Assembly: GCA_900549945.1 (NCBI GenBank) | Contig: URQJ01000002.1 | Coordinates: 1-39,180 of the forward strand | Source of the DNA: an uncultured Oscillospiraceae bacterium | Lineage (GTDB): Bacteria; Bacillota; Clostridia; Oscillospirales; Acutalibacteraceae | Length of the DNA stretch: 39,180 nt | Direction: 5' to 3' | Shown here: in pieces, positions 14,703 through 24,227 of the stretch | How the letters are laid out: every line of letters begins with the position of its first letter | How positions within the stretch are numbered: position 1 is the stretch's first letter | Notes under the pieces: generated by a model | Seen by the model: the letters and a program-made list of their open reading frames with translations, nothing else | What the model was told of the DNA's origin: nothing | Database searches by the model: none | Translations under genes and position numbers: made by a program

Positions 14703-17333
14703 TCAGATCTGTTCGTTCAGGATGTGCTCGACCGCGGCCAGCGCCTCGTCGATCTTGGTCTGATCCTTGACGCCGGCCATCGCGAAGTCCGGCTTACCGC
14801 CGCCATTGCCGCCGGTGATCTGCGCGACTGCTTTGACCAGCACGCCGGCCTTCACGCCGAGCGCCTGTGCTTCCTTGTTCGCCGTCGCGGCGAGCGTCGC
14901 CTTGCCGTCGAGAATGCCGGCGATCACGGCGACCACCGGGCCGGTCGTGTTGGCGCGGATCATGTCGCACATTGTGCGCAGCGTATCGCTGCCGGTGCCG
15001 GAAAGCATGGCCGTCGCAATTTTGACGCCCTTGACCTCGACCGCGTTATCGAGGATTGTGCCGAGATCCATCGTCGCGATGCGCGCGCGCAGGGAATCGA
15101 TTTCCTTGTCTTTTTCCTTGATCTCCTGCAAAAGCACGCTGGCGCGGATCGGCAGGTCGGCGAAATTCATGACCTTCATTGCAAGCGCGGTATCTTTCAG
15201 CATGCGGTTCGTCGCATAGATCATCGAGAGTACATTCGTACCCGTCACGCCCTCGATACGGCGTACACCGGCTGCAACGGAGGACTCGCTCACGATCTTG
15301 AAAAGTCCGAGCTTCGCGGTGGAATCCATATGCGTGCCGCCGCAGAACTCTCTGGAGAAATCGCCGGCGGAGACAACGCGGACGACGTCGCCGTACTTCT
15401 CTCCGAACAGCGCCATTGCGCCGAGCTTCTTCGCCTCTTCGATCGGCATCTCGCGGCATTCCACCGGGATGTTCTCGAGAATTTTTTCGTTGACGAGCCT
15501 CTCCACGGCGAGCAGCTCCTCGTCGGTCAGCGCCGAGAAATGCGTGAAGTCAAAGCGCACGGCCTGTTCATTGACGAGCTGGCCCGCTTGCTCGACATGG
15601 TCGCCGAGTACGGTGCGCAGTGCCGCTTGCAGCAGATGCGCCGCCGTGTGGTTGCGCATGATCGCGAAGCGCCGTTCGGCATCGACAGAAGCCTCTGCGG
15701 CATCGCCCTCGCGCACGAAGCCTTCCTCTACAACGGCCTTATGCACGTAAACGCCAGAGGCATTTTTTGTGGTATCCAGCACACGGATTGTGCAGGAATC
15801 TGTTCGGATCACGCCGCTGTCGCCGATCTGTCCGCCGCTTTCCGCGTAGAACGGCGTTTCTGCCAGCGTGAGCACGATCTCGTCTCCGGCCTCCGCGCTT
15901 TCTGCACGGGCGCCGTCTTTGACAAGCGCGGTGACTGCTGTCTCCGTGCTCAGCTTTGTGTAACCGGCAAACGCGGTTTTTTCAAGGCCTTCCAGTACGT
16001 CGGCATCGCCCGCCCAAGCGTCGGCACCGGCATTTTTCCGGCTGGCACGCGCAGTCTCACGCTGCTTGAGCACCAGCGCGCGGAAACGCTCTTCGTCGAC
16101 CGCCATACCCTTTTCCGCAAGGATCTCCTTTGTCAGATCGATCGGGAAGCCGAACGTATCGCTGAGCAAAAATGCGTCCTCGCCGGAAAGGATCGTGGCG
16201 TCGGTCCGATCCAGAATGCCGTTGAGCAGCGCGAACCCCTTGTCGATTGTCTTGTAGAAACTCTCCTCCTCAAAGGAAATGACCTTCTTGATCATCGCGC
16301 CTTTTTCGCGCAGTTCCGGATAGGCTTTTTCGTTTTCCTGAATGACCGTGTCCACAACCTCCGAAAGGAACGGGCGGTTGATGCCGAGGAGTCTGCCGTG
16401 GCGCGCCGCGCGGCGCAGCAGGCGGCGCAGCACGTAGCCGCGGCCTTCGTTGGAGGGCATGACGCCGTCGCTGATCATAAACGAGGTGCTGCGGATGTGG
16501 TCTGTGATGACGCGCAGCGAAATATCGCTCTTTTCGCCTGCACCGTATTCGACGCCGGCGATCCGCGAAATGTGCCTCATGATATTCTGCACGGTGTCGA
16601 CGAGGAACAGATTATCCACGCCCTGCATGACGCAGGCGAGGCGCTCGAGGCCCATGCCGGTGTCGATGTTCGGGTGGTCGAGCGGCGTGTAGTTGTTGTG
16701 GCCGTCGTTCTCAAACTGTGTGAAAACGAGGTTCCACACCTCGACGAAGCGGTCGCAGTCGCAGCCCACGCCGCAGGTCGGCTTGCCGCAGCCGTACTTT
16801 TCGCCGCGGTCGAAATAGATCTCCGAGCACGGACCGCAGGGGCCGGAGCCATGCTCCCAGAAATTATCCTCCTTGCCGAGCCGCACCATGTGCGACGGAT
16901 CTACGCCGTTCTGTTTGGTCCAGATCTCAAACGCCTCGTCGTCGTCCTCATAGATCGAGACGTAGAGCAGCTCTTTCGGCATCTCGAGAACCTCGGTGAA
17001 GAACTCCCATGCCCAGGCCGTCGCCTCGCGCTTAAAGTAGTCGCCGAACGAAAAGTTGCCGAGCATCTCAAAATACGTGCCGTGGCGAGCCGTGATGCCC
17101 ACGCGCTCAATATCCGGCGTGCGGATGCATTTCTGACATGTCGTCACGCGCTTTCTCGGCGGCGTGACCTCGCCGGTGAAATACTTCTTCATCGGGGCCA
17201 TGCCGGAGTTGATCAGAAGGAGGCTGTTGTCGTCCTTCGGAACCAGCGGGAAGCTCGGCAGACGAAGATGTCCCTTGGACTCAAAGAAAGAGAGATATTT
17301 TTCTCTGAGCTCGTTTAAACCTGTCCACTGCAT
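14703..17333 (-). CDS. alaS: Alanyl-tRNA synthetase
   Basis: Charges tRNA-Ala. The 876 residues hold the full domain set: class II catalytic core (residues 1-250, with FFESKGH, LLINSGMAPMKKYF and the tRNA acceptor-binding region), an editing domain with HTAAHLL and CGGTH zinc motifs (about 560-670), and the C-terminal oligomerisation/DHHA1 domain with the GGGGKPDFA-type motif seen as GGNGGGKPDFAMAG. AAAGGA is upstream. It follows the M42 peptidase by 25 bp with no terminator, so the T-box leader in front of that gene probably also controls alaS. Confidence 0.98.
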   Translation of the reverse strand: MQWTGLNELREKYLSFFESKGHLRLPSFPLVPKDDNSLLLINSGMAPMKKYFTGEVTPPRKRVTTCQKCIRTPDIERVGITARHGTYFEMLGNFSFGDYFKREATAWAWEFFTEVLEMPKELLYVSIYEDDDEAFEIWTKQNGVDPSHMVRLGKEDNFWEHGSGPCGPCSEIYFDRGEKYGCGKPTCGVGCDCDRFVEVWNLVFTQFENDGHNNYTPLDHPNIDTGMGLERLACVMQGVDNLFLVDTVQNIMRHISRIAGVEYGAGEKSDISLRVITDHIRSTSFMISDGVMPSNEGRGYVLRRLLRRAARHGRLLGINRPFLSEVVDTVIQENEKAYPELREKGAMIKKVISFEEESFYKTIDKGFALLNGILDRTDATILSGEDAFLLSDTFGFPIDLTKEILAEKGMAVDEERFRALVLKQRETARASRKNAGADAWAGDADVLEGLEKTAFAGYTKLSTETAVTALVKDGARAESAEAGDEIVLTLAETPFYAESGGQIGDSGVIRTDSCTIRVLDTTKNASGVYVHKAVVEEGFVREGDAAEASVDAERRFAIMRNHTAAHLLQAALRTVLGDHVEQAGQLVNEQAVRFDFTHFSALTDEELLAVERLVNEKILENIPVECREMPIEEAKKLGAMALFGEKYGDVVRVVSAGDFSREFCGGTHMDSTAKLGLFKIVSESSVAAGVRRIEGVTGTNVLSMIYATNRMLKDTALAMKVMNFADLPIRASVLLQEIKEKDKEIDSLRARIATMDLGTILDNAVEVKGVKIATAMLSGTGSDTLRTMCDMIRANTTGPVVAVIAGILDGKATLAATANKEAQALGVKAGVLVKAVAQITGGNGGGKPDFAMAGVKDQTKIDEALAAVEHILNEQI

Positions 17334-17358
17334 TGTGTTTCACCATTCCTTTAAGATT

Positions 17359-18384
17359 TTACAGCGTATACGCTGTGAGAAGTTTAAGTGTATTCTGCAC
17401 GCCGTCGATATGCGCGCGCTCGTAGCCGTGCGAGGCGTAGACGCCCGCGCCGATCAGCCCGTGGCGCACGTCGTAGCCGGCGCTGAGCGAGGCCTCGGCG
17501 TCTGAGCCGTAGTGCGGGTAAACGTCGACGGCATACTTTGCGCCCGCCTTCAGCGCCGCCTGCACGAGCGCCGTTGTGACGCCGTAGTCGTACGGGCCGC
17601 CGGAATCCTTGGCGCAGATTGAAACCTCATGCTCGGTGCAGGTCACGCCGTCGCCGACGCAGCCCATGTCTACACTGAGCACCTCGGTGACGTCATCCGG
17701 CACAGAGGCGGCGGCGCCGTGCCCGACCTCCTCGTAAACTGTGAAATGCACGTAGATTTTGCGCTTCGGCGTCTTTTTCTCGTCGCGCAGCAGCTTGGCG
17801 TAGGCGAGCAGAATAGCCGCGCTGAGCTTATCGTCGAGAAAGCGGCTCTTGATATAACCGCTTTCGGTGATCGTCGTGCGCGGGTCAAAGCAGACAAAGT
17901 CGCCGGCCTCGATGCCGAGCGCGCGGACGGCCTCCGCGGTGCGGACATTCTCGTCGAGCACGATCTCCGAGTCGCGGAACGTGCGCTTTGCACCGGCGTA
18001 GTCGTCGTTCACGTGCACAGAGGCGTTCGCAATTTGCAGCGTACCCGTATATGTACCGGAAAAGCGCGAGTATACCCGGCAGTTTTCCGCCTCGCAGTTC
18101 TCCGCGCGCAGGCCGCCGACCGGCGAGATCTGCAGCCGGCCGTTCGGCTTGATGCTCGAGACGATGCCGCCGAGCGTATCGACATGCGCCATTAAAAGCA
18201 GGCCGTCTCCCTCGCCGCCGAGGCAGCAGAGCACGCCGCCCTTGCGCGTCTTTTTCGGCTGATAGCCGAGCGTCTCCAGCGCCTGCATCAGATGCTCTGC
18301 CGCTCTGTCTGTAAAGCCGGAGGGCGAGTCGATCGAAAGAAGCGCCTTCAGCTCGGAAAGGCAATAGTCTAAATCCATATCCAT
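17359..18384 (-). CDS. M42-family metallopeptidase (glutamyl aminopeptidase type)
   Basis: A 341-residue cytoplasmic dizinc aminopeptidase that trims peptides and normally assembles into large tetrahedral particles. Metal and catalytic residues are visible: His in LLMAHVDTLGG (about 77-87), Asp in FLDDKLSAA, the catalytic/metal Glu pair in VYEEVGHGAA, Asp in SVDMGCVGDG, and a late His in SHGYERAH. The start at 18384 fits an AGGAG ten bases upstream; the second Met at 18378 is an alternative. The frame continues upstream but that part is the T-box leader. It is followed by alaS in the same unit. Confidence 0.93.
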   Translation of the reverse strand: MDMDLDYCLSELKALLSIDSPSGFTDRAAEHLMQALETLGYQPKKTRKGGVLCCLGGEGDGLLLMAHVDTLGGIVSSIKPNGRLQISPVGGLRAENCEAENCRVYSRFSGTYTGTLQIANASVHVNDDYAGAKRTFRDSEIVLDENVRTAEAVRALGIEAGDFVCFDPRTTITESGYIKSRFLDDKLSAAILLAYAKLLRDEKKTPKRKIYVHFTVYEEVGHGAAASVPDDVTEVLSVDMGCVGDGVTCTEHEVSICAKDSGGPYDYGVTTALVQAALKAGAKYAVDVYPHYGSDAEASLSAGYDVRHGLIGAGVYASHGYERAHIDGVQNTLKLLTAYTL

Positions 18385-18401
18385 TTCTCCCTTGCTCCTG
18401 C

Positions 18402-18700
18402 AAAAAAATAAAAAGCCTCCGTCCGCAATGGGACGGAAGGCTTCCGTGGTACCACCCAAATTAGATGCGCAGCGTCGCCGCCGGCCTCTCTCTTTTGCTC
18501 TCCTTAACGCGGAAAACGGCACGGCTCCTCGCCGCGCGGCACACTGCTCGAGCCGGCTCATGCGTTTTGCCTGCCGGGGATCTTCCAGCCATGGATCCCT
18601 TCTCTGTTCGGAGCGCCGCGCATATCTGCTCTGTGCCTGTATCGCTTTTATAAAACATGTAACATGGAAAAAGGAGCGGAATACCCTCTCGCTTTTTCAA
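18402..18700 (-). promoter_or_regulatory. T-box leader with terminator (apparent alanine specifier)
   Basis: On the - strand the leader carries the conserved T-box GGGTGGTACCACGG (about 18457-18444) followed by a terminator: a stem between 18442 and 18414 and a T-rich tail at 18413-18402. Stem I base pairs GGCACA with TGTGCC. In the 3' side of its internal loop, after ATGA, lies GCC (18557-18555), an alanine codon. The bulge UGGU fits the ACCA end of tRNA-Ala. Uncharged tRNA-Ala would favour read-through into the M42 peptidase and alaS. Confidence 0.9.
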
Positions 18701-18704
18701 CTAT

Positions 18705-18733
18705 AGTATAATGCTTTTTTAGGCGCTTGTCAA
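18705..18733 (-). promoter_or_regulatory. Sigma-A promoter of the T-box operon
   Basis: Consensus TTGACA (18733-18728), a 17-bp spacer and TATACT (18710-18705) on the - strand. The -35 box overlaps the stop codon of the upstream penicillin-binding protein gene. Confidence 0.85.
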
Positions 18734-20328
18734 ATAAAATCGACGAGCGCCTCGCCTGTTTTTTGAAATGCGACGGCCGTGTGGCTTTCACCGGCCGTCT
18801 CCTCTAAAATAACGATGGTATAGGCCGGCGCATCGTCGCTGTCGCAGATATAGCCGGCGTACCAGTAATTCAGGATTTCATCGCCGCTTTCCGCATAAAC
18901 GCCGGTCTGCGCGGTGCCGGTCTTGATGCCGGACGTACAGTTCTGCGGCGCGCCGCTGATTCCCGTTCCGTAGCGCGCCGTGCTTTCCATGTACGCGCGC
19001 AGGCGGTTGGCGGTTGTGGGCTCCATGACCTTATAGCCCTCGTTCAAATCTTCTTTTTCAATTTCTAGGTTCGCATCGGCTGTGCCGTAAACCAGCCGCG
19101 GGGGCGTATAGATGCCGCCGGCCGCGATCGCGTTGACAGCCGCGGCAAGCTGTACGGGCGACACGGTGGTTTCCCCCTGCCCGAAGGAGAAATTTGCTCT
19201 GGCCCGCGCGTTTTGCAGCGTCTGCGCCGAGGAGAGCGTCCCGGCCGTACAGGACAGCCCCGGTGCCAGCGAAAGCGGGTTTTCAAATCCAAGGGAGTGA
19301 ACCATGCGGAGCACGCGGTCCGGCTCGAGCTTTTCCATCAGCTCGACAAAATAGCCGTTGCACGATTTGCGCAGCGCCGTGTGCATATTGACCTCCCCAT
19401 GTGCTTTCCCGTCGTAACAGGCGAATTCCATGCCGTCCACCTCGATGCTTCCCGTGCATTCGTAGCTTTCGCGGTAGTCCGCGCCGGCCTCCAGAGCCGC
19501 GGCCGCCACAAAGAGCTTGAAAACCGAACCGGGTGCGTAAGCGCTGAGGGCCCTGTTCAGAAAGGGAGCGTCCGCATCCTCGAGGCATGCATCCAGATTG
19601 TTGGGGTCGACAGCCGGGAAGCTCGCGCACGCGAGAATATCTCCGGTCTTGCAGTCCAGCACGACGGCTGCCCCCTTCTCGATGGATGCGCACGCCTTTT
19701 CCAGCGCGAGCTGTATATCCCGGTCAAGGGTCAGCACGACGCCGCCGTCCGCGATCTGATAGGTGTTGTCGACGAGGAGCTCTGCGCCGGAGATCGCATT
19801 GCCGAGCGCGTCGATCGTGAACGTGACGTCGATTGTCCCATTGCTCGCCGCAAGCATGGAATCAAAGCTCTTTTCGATGCCGTCGGCGCCGGTCTCTCCG
19901 TTTTCGAGGTAGCCGATGATATTTGCGGCAGGCTGGTGCTCTGCGTAGCGGTTATAAACCCGGAAGGTCTCGATGCCGTCCGCATGGACCGGCGTATTTA
20001 CCTCGATCAGAAACGGCTTGCCGTTTTCGAGCGCGACGCGGAGCTCCTCCCGCCTTTCACGGCCGGCCGCTGCATTCAGGCGGGAGACAGATTCCACATT
20101 CGGCACAACAGCCGCAATGTACTTTTCCTCCGCATTGGTCAGCGGCTTGCCGTTCCGGTCGTAGATTGTGCCACGCGCCGTTGCGACGGACAGCGTGTAG
20201 GTGCTCTGCCTGCCGACCACCTCCGTATACATGCCGCCGCCAAGCGACGCGGATGCGGTGCCGAGAATTGCGATCACGACAAAAAACATAATGAAAGCAT
20301 AGGCCGTTATCATTCGGCGGATAGACAT
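18730..20328 (-). CDS. Class B penicillin-binding protein (transpeptidase)
   Basis: A D,D-transpeptidase that cross-links peptidoglycan outside the membrane. The 532 residues have an N-terminal transmembrane anchor (about 7-30), a dimerisation/pedestal region starting at ARGTIYDRNG (about 51-60), and a transpeptidase domain with SVFK (268-271, Ser nucleophile), SCN (322-324) and KTG (469-471). GAGGTG precedes the ATG. The family includes FtsI, SpoVD and PbpA; the short length and absence of PASTA repeats fit PbpA/PBP2-like elongation or sporulation enzymes, but the exact role is unclear. Confidence 0.92.
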   Translation of the reverse strand: MSIRRMITAYAFIMFFVVIAILGTASASLGGGMYTEVVGRQSTYTLSVATARGTIYDRNGKPLTNAEEKYIAAVVPNVESVSRLNAAAGRERREELRVALENGKPFLIEVNTPVHADGIETFRVYNRYAEHQPAANIIGYLENGETGADGIEKSFDSMLAASNGTIDVTFTIDALGNAISGAELLVDNTYQIADGGVVLTLDRDIQLALEKACASIEKGAAVVLDCKTGDILACASFPAVDPNNLDACLEDADAPFLNRALSAYAPGSVFKLFVAAAALEAGADYRESYECTGSIEVDGMEFACYDGKAHGEVNMHTALRKSCNGYFVELMEKLEPDRVLRMVHSLGFENPLSLAPGLSCTAGTLSSAQTLQNARARANFSFGQGETTVSPVQLAAAVNAIAAGGIYTPPRLVYGTADANLEIEKEDLNEGYKVMEPTTANRLRAYMESTARYGTGISGAPQNCTSGIKTGTAQTGVYAESGDEILNYWYAGYICDSDDAPAYTIVILEETAGESHTAVAFQKTGEALVDFI

Positions 20329-20443
20329 AGAAAAACACCTCCATGCCGAGTATGGCCCGGTCTAAGAGGTGTTATGCAATGCAGTTCTTAATTTTAATAC
20401 AGGCTTTGCCATGCTGTGCAATGTGCGTATCGACGCCTTAAAA

Positions 20444-21658
20444 TCATCCGCGGCGGACGCGGAGAAAAGCCCCCGGCTTAATTTTCCTGACCGTTTTGAG
20501 ATAAACGGTCATGGTTGCATGCGGTGCGGATTCGATCGGCTCCATCGCCTCATTGTACAGTGTGTCGAGCGTCACCGCATACGGCTCTGTGCCGGGCTCC
20601 AGCACACTGACCGTCTCGCCGCGGAAAAAGCGGTTGCGCTGGGAAAGCTGGACGAGGCCGTGCTCCTCTCCGATACAGACGGCGGCGATGTCCCAGTTTC
20701 GGATGTAGCCGCCGCTCTCCGGCGTCTGACCCGGCTCATTTCCGCTGTAAAAGCCCGTGCTGTAAACGCGGTGGCTGATTTTGTCGGTCTCTGCAATGAC
20801 CCACGGCGGAAGCGGTCTGCCTTCCAGAACAGCGTCGACAGCGTGCCGGTACGCATTTGTGATGCAGGCCACGTAATAGGCCGACTTCGCGCGGCCCTCG
20901 ATCTTAAAGCTCGATATGCCGCAGCGGATCAGCTCCGGTATATGCTCGATCATGCACATGTCCTTTGCGTTCAGAACGTAGGAGGTCTTGTCCTCCTGCC
21001 GCAGAACAAAAGGCTGCTCCGGGCGCGTGCGCTCGACCAGATAGTAATCCCAGCGGCAGGGCTGCGCGCAGTCGCCGCGGTTGGCGTCGCGGCCGGTCAG
21101 GTAGTTTGAAAGCAGGCACCGGCCGGAAAAGGAGACGCACATGGCGCCGTGGACGAATGCCTCGATTTCGAGCGCCGCCGGCGTCTTGGCGCGAATCTCT
21201 GCAATTTCGCAAAAGGAGAGCTCGCGGGCCAGCACGACCCGCTCGGCGCCGAGGTCGTAGAAAGCCCGGGCGGCCTCGAAATTCACGATGCCCGCCTGTG
21301 TGGAGATATGTACGGCGACCTTCGGCGCATACCGCTTCGCCATCGCGAGGACGCCGAGATCGGTGATGATAAATGCGTCGACGCCGATTTCTTCACAGAA
21401 GGTGAGAAGATCCGGCAGTGCGGCAAGCTCTGCGCTGCGCGGCAGCGTGTTGCAGGTCACGTATACCCTTGCGCCTTTGGCATGCACGAGCCGCACGCCC
21501 TCCCGAAGCTCTTCGTTTGTAAAATTAGACGGTGCGGAGCGCATCCCGAAGGCCTTTCCCGCAAGATAAACAGCGTCCGCGCCGTAATCGAGCGCAGTCT
21601 GAAGGCGCTCGAGATCGCCTGCCGGAGAAAGAAGTTCCGGCTTTCGGTTCTGATCCAT
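20444..21658 (-). CDS. trhP: U32 family peptidase, tRNA hydroxylation (TrhP) type
   Basis: A 404-residue U32 protein. The opening ELLSPAGDLERLQTALDYGADAVYLAG is nearly invariant in the family. The signature ExFxHGAMCxSxSGxCLLSN is seen as EAFVHGAMCVSFSGRCLLSN (about 175-194), followed by NRGDCAQPCRW; these cysteines may hold an iron-sulfur cluster. Bacillus and E. coli relatives perform prephenate-dependent hydroxylation of wobble uridine in tRNA. The upstream neighbour is mltG, as in the yrrL-yrrO region of Bacillus, supporting TrhP. An RlhA-like rRNA role is the alternative. A terminator separates it from mltG. Confidence 0.88.
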   Translation of the reverse strand: MDQNRKPELLSPAGDLERLQTALDYGADAVYLAGKAFGMRSAPSNFTNEELREGVRLVHAKGARVYVTCNTLPRSAELAALPDLLTFCEEIGVDAFIITDLGVLAMAKRYAPKVAVHISTQAGIVNFEAARAFYDLGAERVVLARELSFCEIAEIRAKTPAALEIEAFVHGAMCVSFSGRCLLSNYLTGRDANRGDCAQPCRWDYYLVERTRPEQPFVLRQEDKTSYVLNAKDMCMIEHIPELIRCGISSFKIEGRAKSAYYVACITNAYRHAVDAVLEGRPLPPWVIAETDKISHRVYSTGFYSGNEPGQTPESGGYIRNWDIAAVCIGEEHGLVQLSQRNRFFRGETVSVLEPGTEPYAVTLDTLYNEAMEPIESAPHATMTVYLKTVRKIKPGAFLRVRRG

Positions 21659-21717
21659 ACTGAATCCCTATCCCCTTACATATTTTCTGACGGCACAAGG
21701 CCAAAAATAAACGGACG

Positions 21718-21757
21718 GAAAACGTGCCCTTTCAGGCCGCAGCGCTGAAAAGGCACG
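21718..21757 (-). terminator. Intrinsic terminator after mltG
   Basis: On the - strand CGTGCCTTTTCAG pairs with CTGAAAGGGCACG and runs into TTTT at about 21722-21719. It separates the tmk-to-mltG operon from the U32 gene. Confidence 0.78.
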
Positions 21758-21788
21758 AAAATTTTAATGAACGGCTTTAACGCGCAGC

Positions 21789-23090
21789 TCAGAGAAGCCC
21801 TGCCTCATAGAGGTTGTTTTCATGCTCCTCGGCCGTCGCCGCATAGTATGGGGTTCCGTCCGCATCGTGACAGAAGTAATAGTAATCGCTGCCCTCCTCG
21901 CTCGGGTGAATCGCAGCGTCGATGGCGTCGAGACCCGGGCTGCAAATCGCACCGGCCGGCAGACCGCTCACACCGCCGTTGTTGAGGTAGGTGGAGTAGC
22001 GGCTGACATAATCCTCCGGCACCGTGTCGGCGGTGTAGGGGTAATACAGCGTCGAGTCGCAGTCCAGCGAGAAAATGTCATGGGATTCACCGTTTTCCAG
22101 ACGATTGTGCAGGATAGCGGAAACCATATACATGTCATCCGTATTTGCGGCCTCGGCCTGAATGATCGACGCCAGCGTGATGATCTCGTCCATGGTGTAG
22201 CCGCTGGCCTGAATATCGGCCTTAAGGTCCTGAATGCGGTTCTCAAAGTTGTCGAGGAAGCGGCGCAGCGTCACCTCTACCGATTCGTTCTCAAAGAAAT
22301 TGTACGTGTCGGGGAACAGATAACCCTCGAGCTTGTAGTATTTCTCGTCTCCGTTTGAGATCGCCGAGATGAAATCATAATCGCTGAAATCAATGGAATT
22401 GCACGCCTCGAGGATCTCGTCCTTCGTGTGCAGTCCGTTTTCCTCGAGAATTTCGGCCATGCGCTCAATCGTGAGGCCCTCCGGGAAGGTGATACCCTCG
22501 AGCTCCTCGCCGAGATCCGGCCCGCCCTGCAATTCGTTGATCAAAGCCTCGTAGTCGAGGTTCGTCGCCACGTCGTAGGAGCCCTCCGAAAAATAGTCCA
22601 TATCCGTCGTGAGCTTACAGTACAGCGAAAAAAACTCCGGCTTCTCGATCGCATGGCTCTTGTAGAGGATATCGGCGAGCTCGTCCGCCGTGACATCCTT
22701 CGGAACCGTAACGGTCACGGTCGATTCCATACGGTCGACAGCGAGAAAGTCATTGGAGCCTCCGATCAGGTAGGAAGCGATCATCAGGGACACTAGGAGG
22801 ACCATGGCGAGCCATGTCAGCGTGAAGATGCGCCGGTTCTTTCTGGCCTTGACCTTGTTGCGCTTTTTATGTGCCCGCGCTTCCTTACGGCGCACCTGTT
22901 CGCTGCGCGCCGTGCTGCGCTCTGTAGCGCGCGGCGCGATTTCTCCGGTATCGCCGTTTAATTCCGCCTGAACCGGCGCCGCGCTGAGCTGCTCCTCGGT
23001 AAGCTTTACCTGAAAATGCCTGCCGTCCGGCGCGCCATTTTCGCCCGTGCGCTCGCGCGGTTCGTAGCGGTTTTCATCGTGATCGCTCAT
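21789..23090 (-). CDS. mltG: Endolytic peptidoglycan transglycosylase MltG
   Basis: Cleaves nascent glycan strands at the outer face of the membrane and may set strand length. The 433 residues comprise a long charged cytoplasmic N-terminus (about 1-90, rich in Lys/Arg at 65-88), one transmembrane helix (about 92-112), a LysM-like region beginning VTVPKDVTADELADIL, and the YceG catalytic domain with Glu in LASIIQAEAAN and a C-terminal GLPAGAICSPGLDAIDAA signature. AAAGGATGG precedes the ATG. It overlaps the cyclo-ligase gene by 17 bp and ends at a terminator. Confidence 0.96.
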   Translation of the reverse strand: MSDHDENRYEPRERTGENGAPDGRHFQVKLTEEQLSAAPVQAELNGDTGEIAPRATERSTARSEQVRRKEARAHKKRNKVKARKNRRIFTLTWLAMVLLVSLMIASYLIGGSNDFLAVDRMESTVTVTVPKDVTADELADILYKSHAIEKPEFFSLYCKLTTDMDYFSEGSYDVATNLDYEALINELQGGPDLGEELEGITFPEGLTIERMAEILEENGLHTKDEILEACNSIDFSDYDFISAISNGDEKYYKLEGYLFPDTYNFFENESVEVTLRRFLDNFENRIQDLKADIQASGYTMDEIITLASIIQAEAANTDDMYMVSAILHNRLENGESHDIFSLDCDSTLYYPYTADTVPEDYVSRYSTYLNNGGVSGLPAGAICSPGLDAIDAAIHPSEEGSDYYYFCHDADGTPYYAATAEEHENNLYEAGLL

Positions 23091-23697
23091 ATTTTAAACC
23101 ATCCTTTCGTTCTGTCTGTTGACTCAAAGTACAGGTGTAAAGGCTTTTATCCGTACAGATGCAAGAAACCGGCTCATCGTGCGCATCCGCAGGCAAATCC
23201 TCCAAAATCTGGAAATCATAGCAGAGGCCGATAGTACAGACCGGCATTTCACTTAAGAATGTATCGTAATAGCCTTTTCCCCAGCCCAGCCGGCCTCCGT
23301 GCCGTGTAAAGGCAAGCCCCGGTACAAAGCAAATCGCCTTGTCAGATTGTGCGAAACGGCGTTCCGAAAGCGCGGGCGGCTCTAAAATGCCAAAAGTACC
23401 GGGCTCGAGCGAATCCAACGTGTCAATACGATAAAATTCCATCCGGCGGCTGCCCGGCAGACAGCGCGGCACAAATACATTTTTTCCATCTGCCAGCGCC
23501 TGCCGCAGCAAGCCGCAGGTGCCGGCTTCACTGCCAAATGAGACGTAGCAGAGTACGCTTTCAGCGCTTTTGTATGCCTGAAGCGCCAGTATGTTGGATA
23601 GAAGCCGCTCGTCGCATGCCGCACGGTTCGTGCAGGCATTGCGCATTGCGCGCATTTTTCGGCGCAGCGCAGCCTTTTCCGCGATCAGTCGGCACAC
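23074..23697 (-). CDS. 5-formyltetrahydrofolate cyclo-ligase
   Basis: Converts 5-formyl-THF to 5,10-methenyl-THF using ATP. The motif GGRLGWGKGYYD near residues 140-152 is diagnostic. The aligned N-terminus (AALRRKMRAMRN) needs a start near 23697, where a GTG overlaps the end of the DJ-1 gene by 13 bp; upstream codons in this frame are a shadow of that gene. That gives 207 residues, normal for the family. No strong ribosome binding site is visible, so translational coupling is likely. The C-terminal tail overlaps mltG. Confidence 0.88.
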   Translation of the reverse strand: MCRLIAEKAALRRKMRAMRNACTNRAACDERLLSNILALQAYKSAESVLCYVSFGSEAGTCGLLRQALADGKNVFVPRCLPGSRRMEFYRIDTLDSLEPGTFGILEPPALSERRFAQSDKAICFVPGLAFTRHGGRLGWGKGYYDTFLSEMPVCTIGLCYDFQILEDLPADAHDEPVSCICTDKSLYTCTLSQQTERKDGLKYERSR

Positions 23698-24227
23698 TGG
23701 ATCGCTGCGTGAATCTTCTCTGCGGCGTCCTCGCCGGCGATCAGACCCGCGAGCGTCAGACCAAACTGTGTGGCAACGCCCATCCCCTTCGCGGTGATCA
23801 CGCTGCCGTCCACACAAACATGCTTTTCGGAAATTTTTGCGCCCTTCAGCTCGCCCTCGAAGCCCGGGAAACAGATAGCCTCCCTGCCCTCGAGCAGGCC
23901 GAGATGGCCGAGAATGCTCGGCGCCGCGCAGATAGCGGCGAGATATACGCCGTTGCCCGCGCAGTATTTCGCGCAGGCTGTGACGATCGGCGATTTCTCG
24001 AGGTTCAGCGTGCCGGGCATGCCGCCGGGCAAAATCATCATCTCCATGTCGTCGGTCGTGACGTCCTTCTCCTCTATGTCGGCCGTGACAGTGATGCCGT
24101 GTGACCCTGTGATCGTTTTGCCGCCGACGCCGACTGTTTTGACCTCCAGCTCCGCGCGGCGCAGAATATCGACCGGTGCGAGCGCTTCAATTTCCTCAAA
24201 GCCGTTTGCAAGAAAAACATAGATCAT
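23685..24227 (-). CDS. DJ-1/PfpI family protein
   Basis: A 180-residue flavodoxin-like protein of the DJ-1 group (glyoxalase/deglycase or chaperone activities are reported for relatives). The start ATG 24227 follows GGAGGATCTGCT. The opening MIYVFLANGFEEIEALAPVD places the conserved Glu at residue ~16, and the nucleophilic Cys lies in YLAAICAAPSILG (near 103), the elbow motif of DJ-1. GMGVATQFGLTLAGLI is the typical C-terminus. It overlaps the tmk stop by 4 bp (ATGA), so the two are translationally coupled. Confidence 0.92.
   Translation of the reverse strand: MIYVFLANGFEEIEALAPVDILRRAELEVKTVGVGGKTITGSHGITVTADIEEKDVTTDDMEMMILPGGMPGTLNLEKSPIVTACAKYCAGNGVYLAAICAAPSILGHLGLLEGREAICFPGFEGELKGAKISEKHVCVDGSVITAKGMGVATQFGLTLAGLIAGEDAAEKIHAAIQCAD

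Noticed and set aside
14436..17318. 960-codon + strand open frame opposite alaS
   Set aside because: It is the antisense shadow of alaS; its composition is His/Arg-rich with no domain, while the - strand frame is unmistakable AlaRS.
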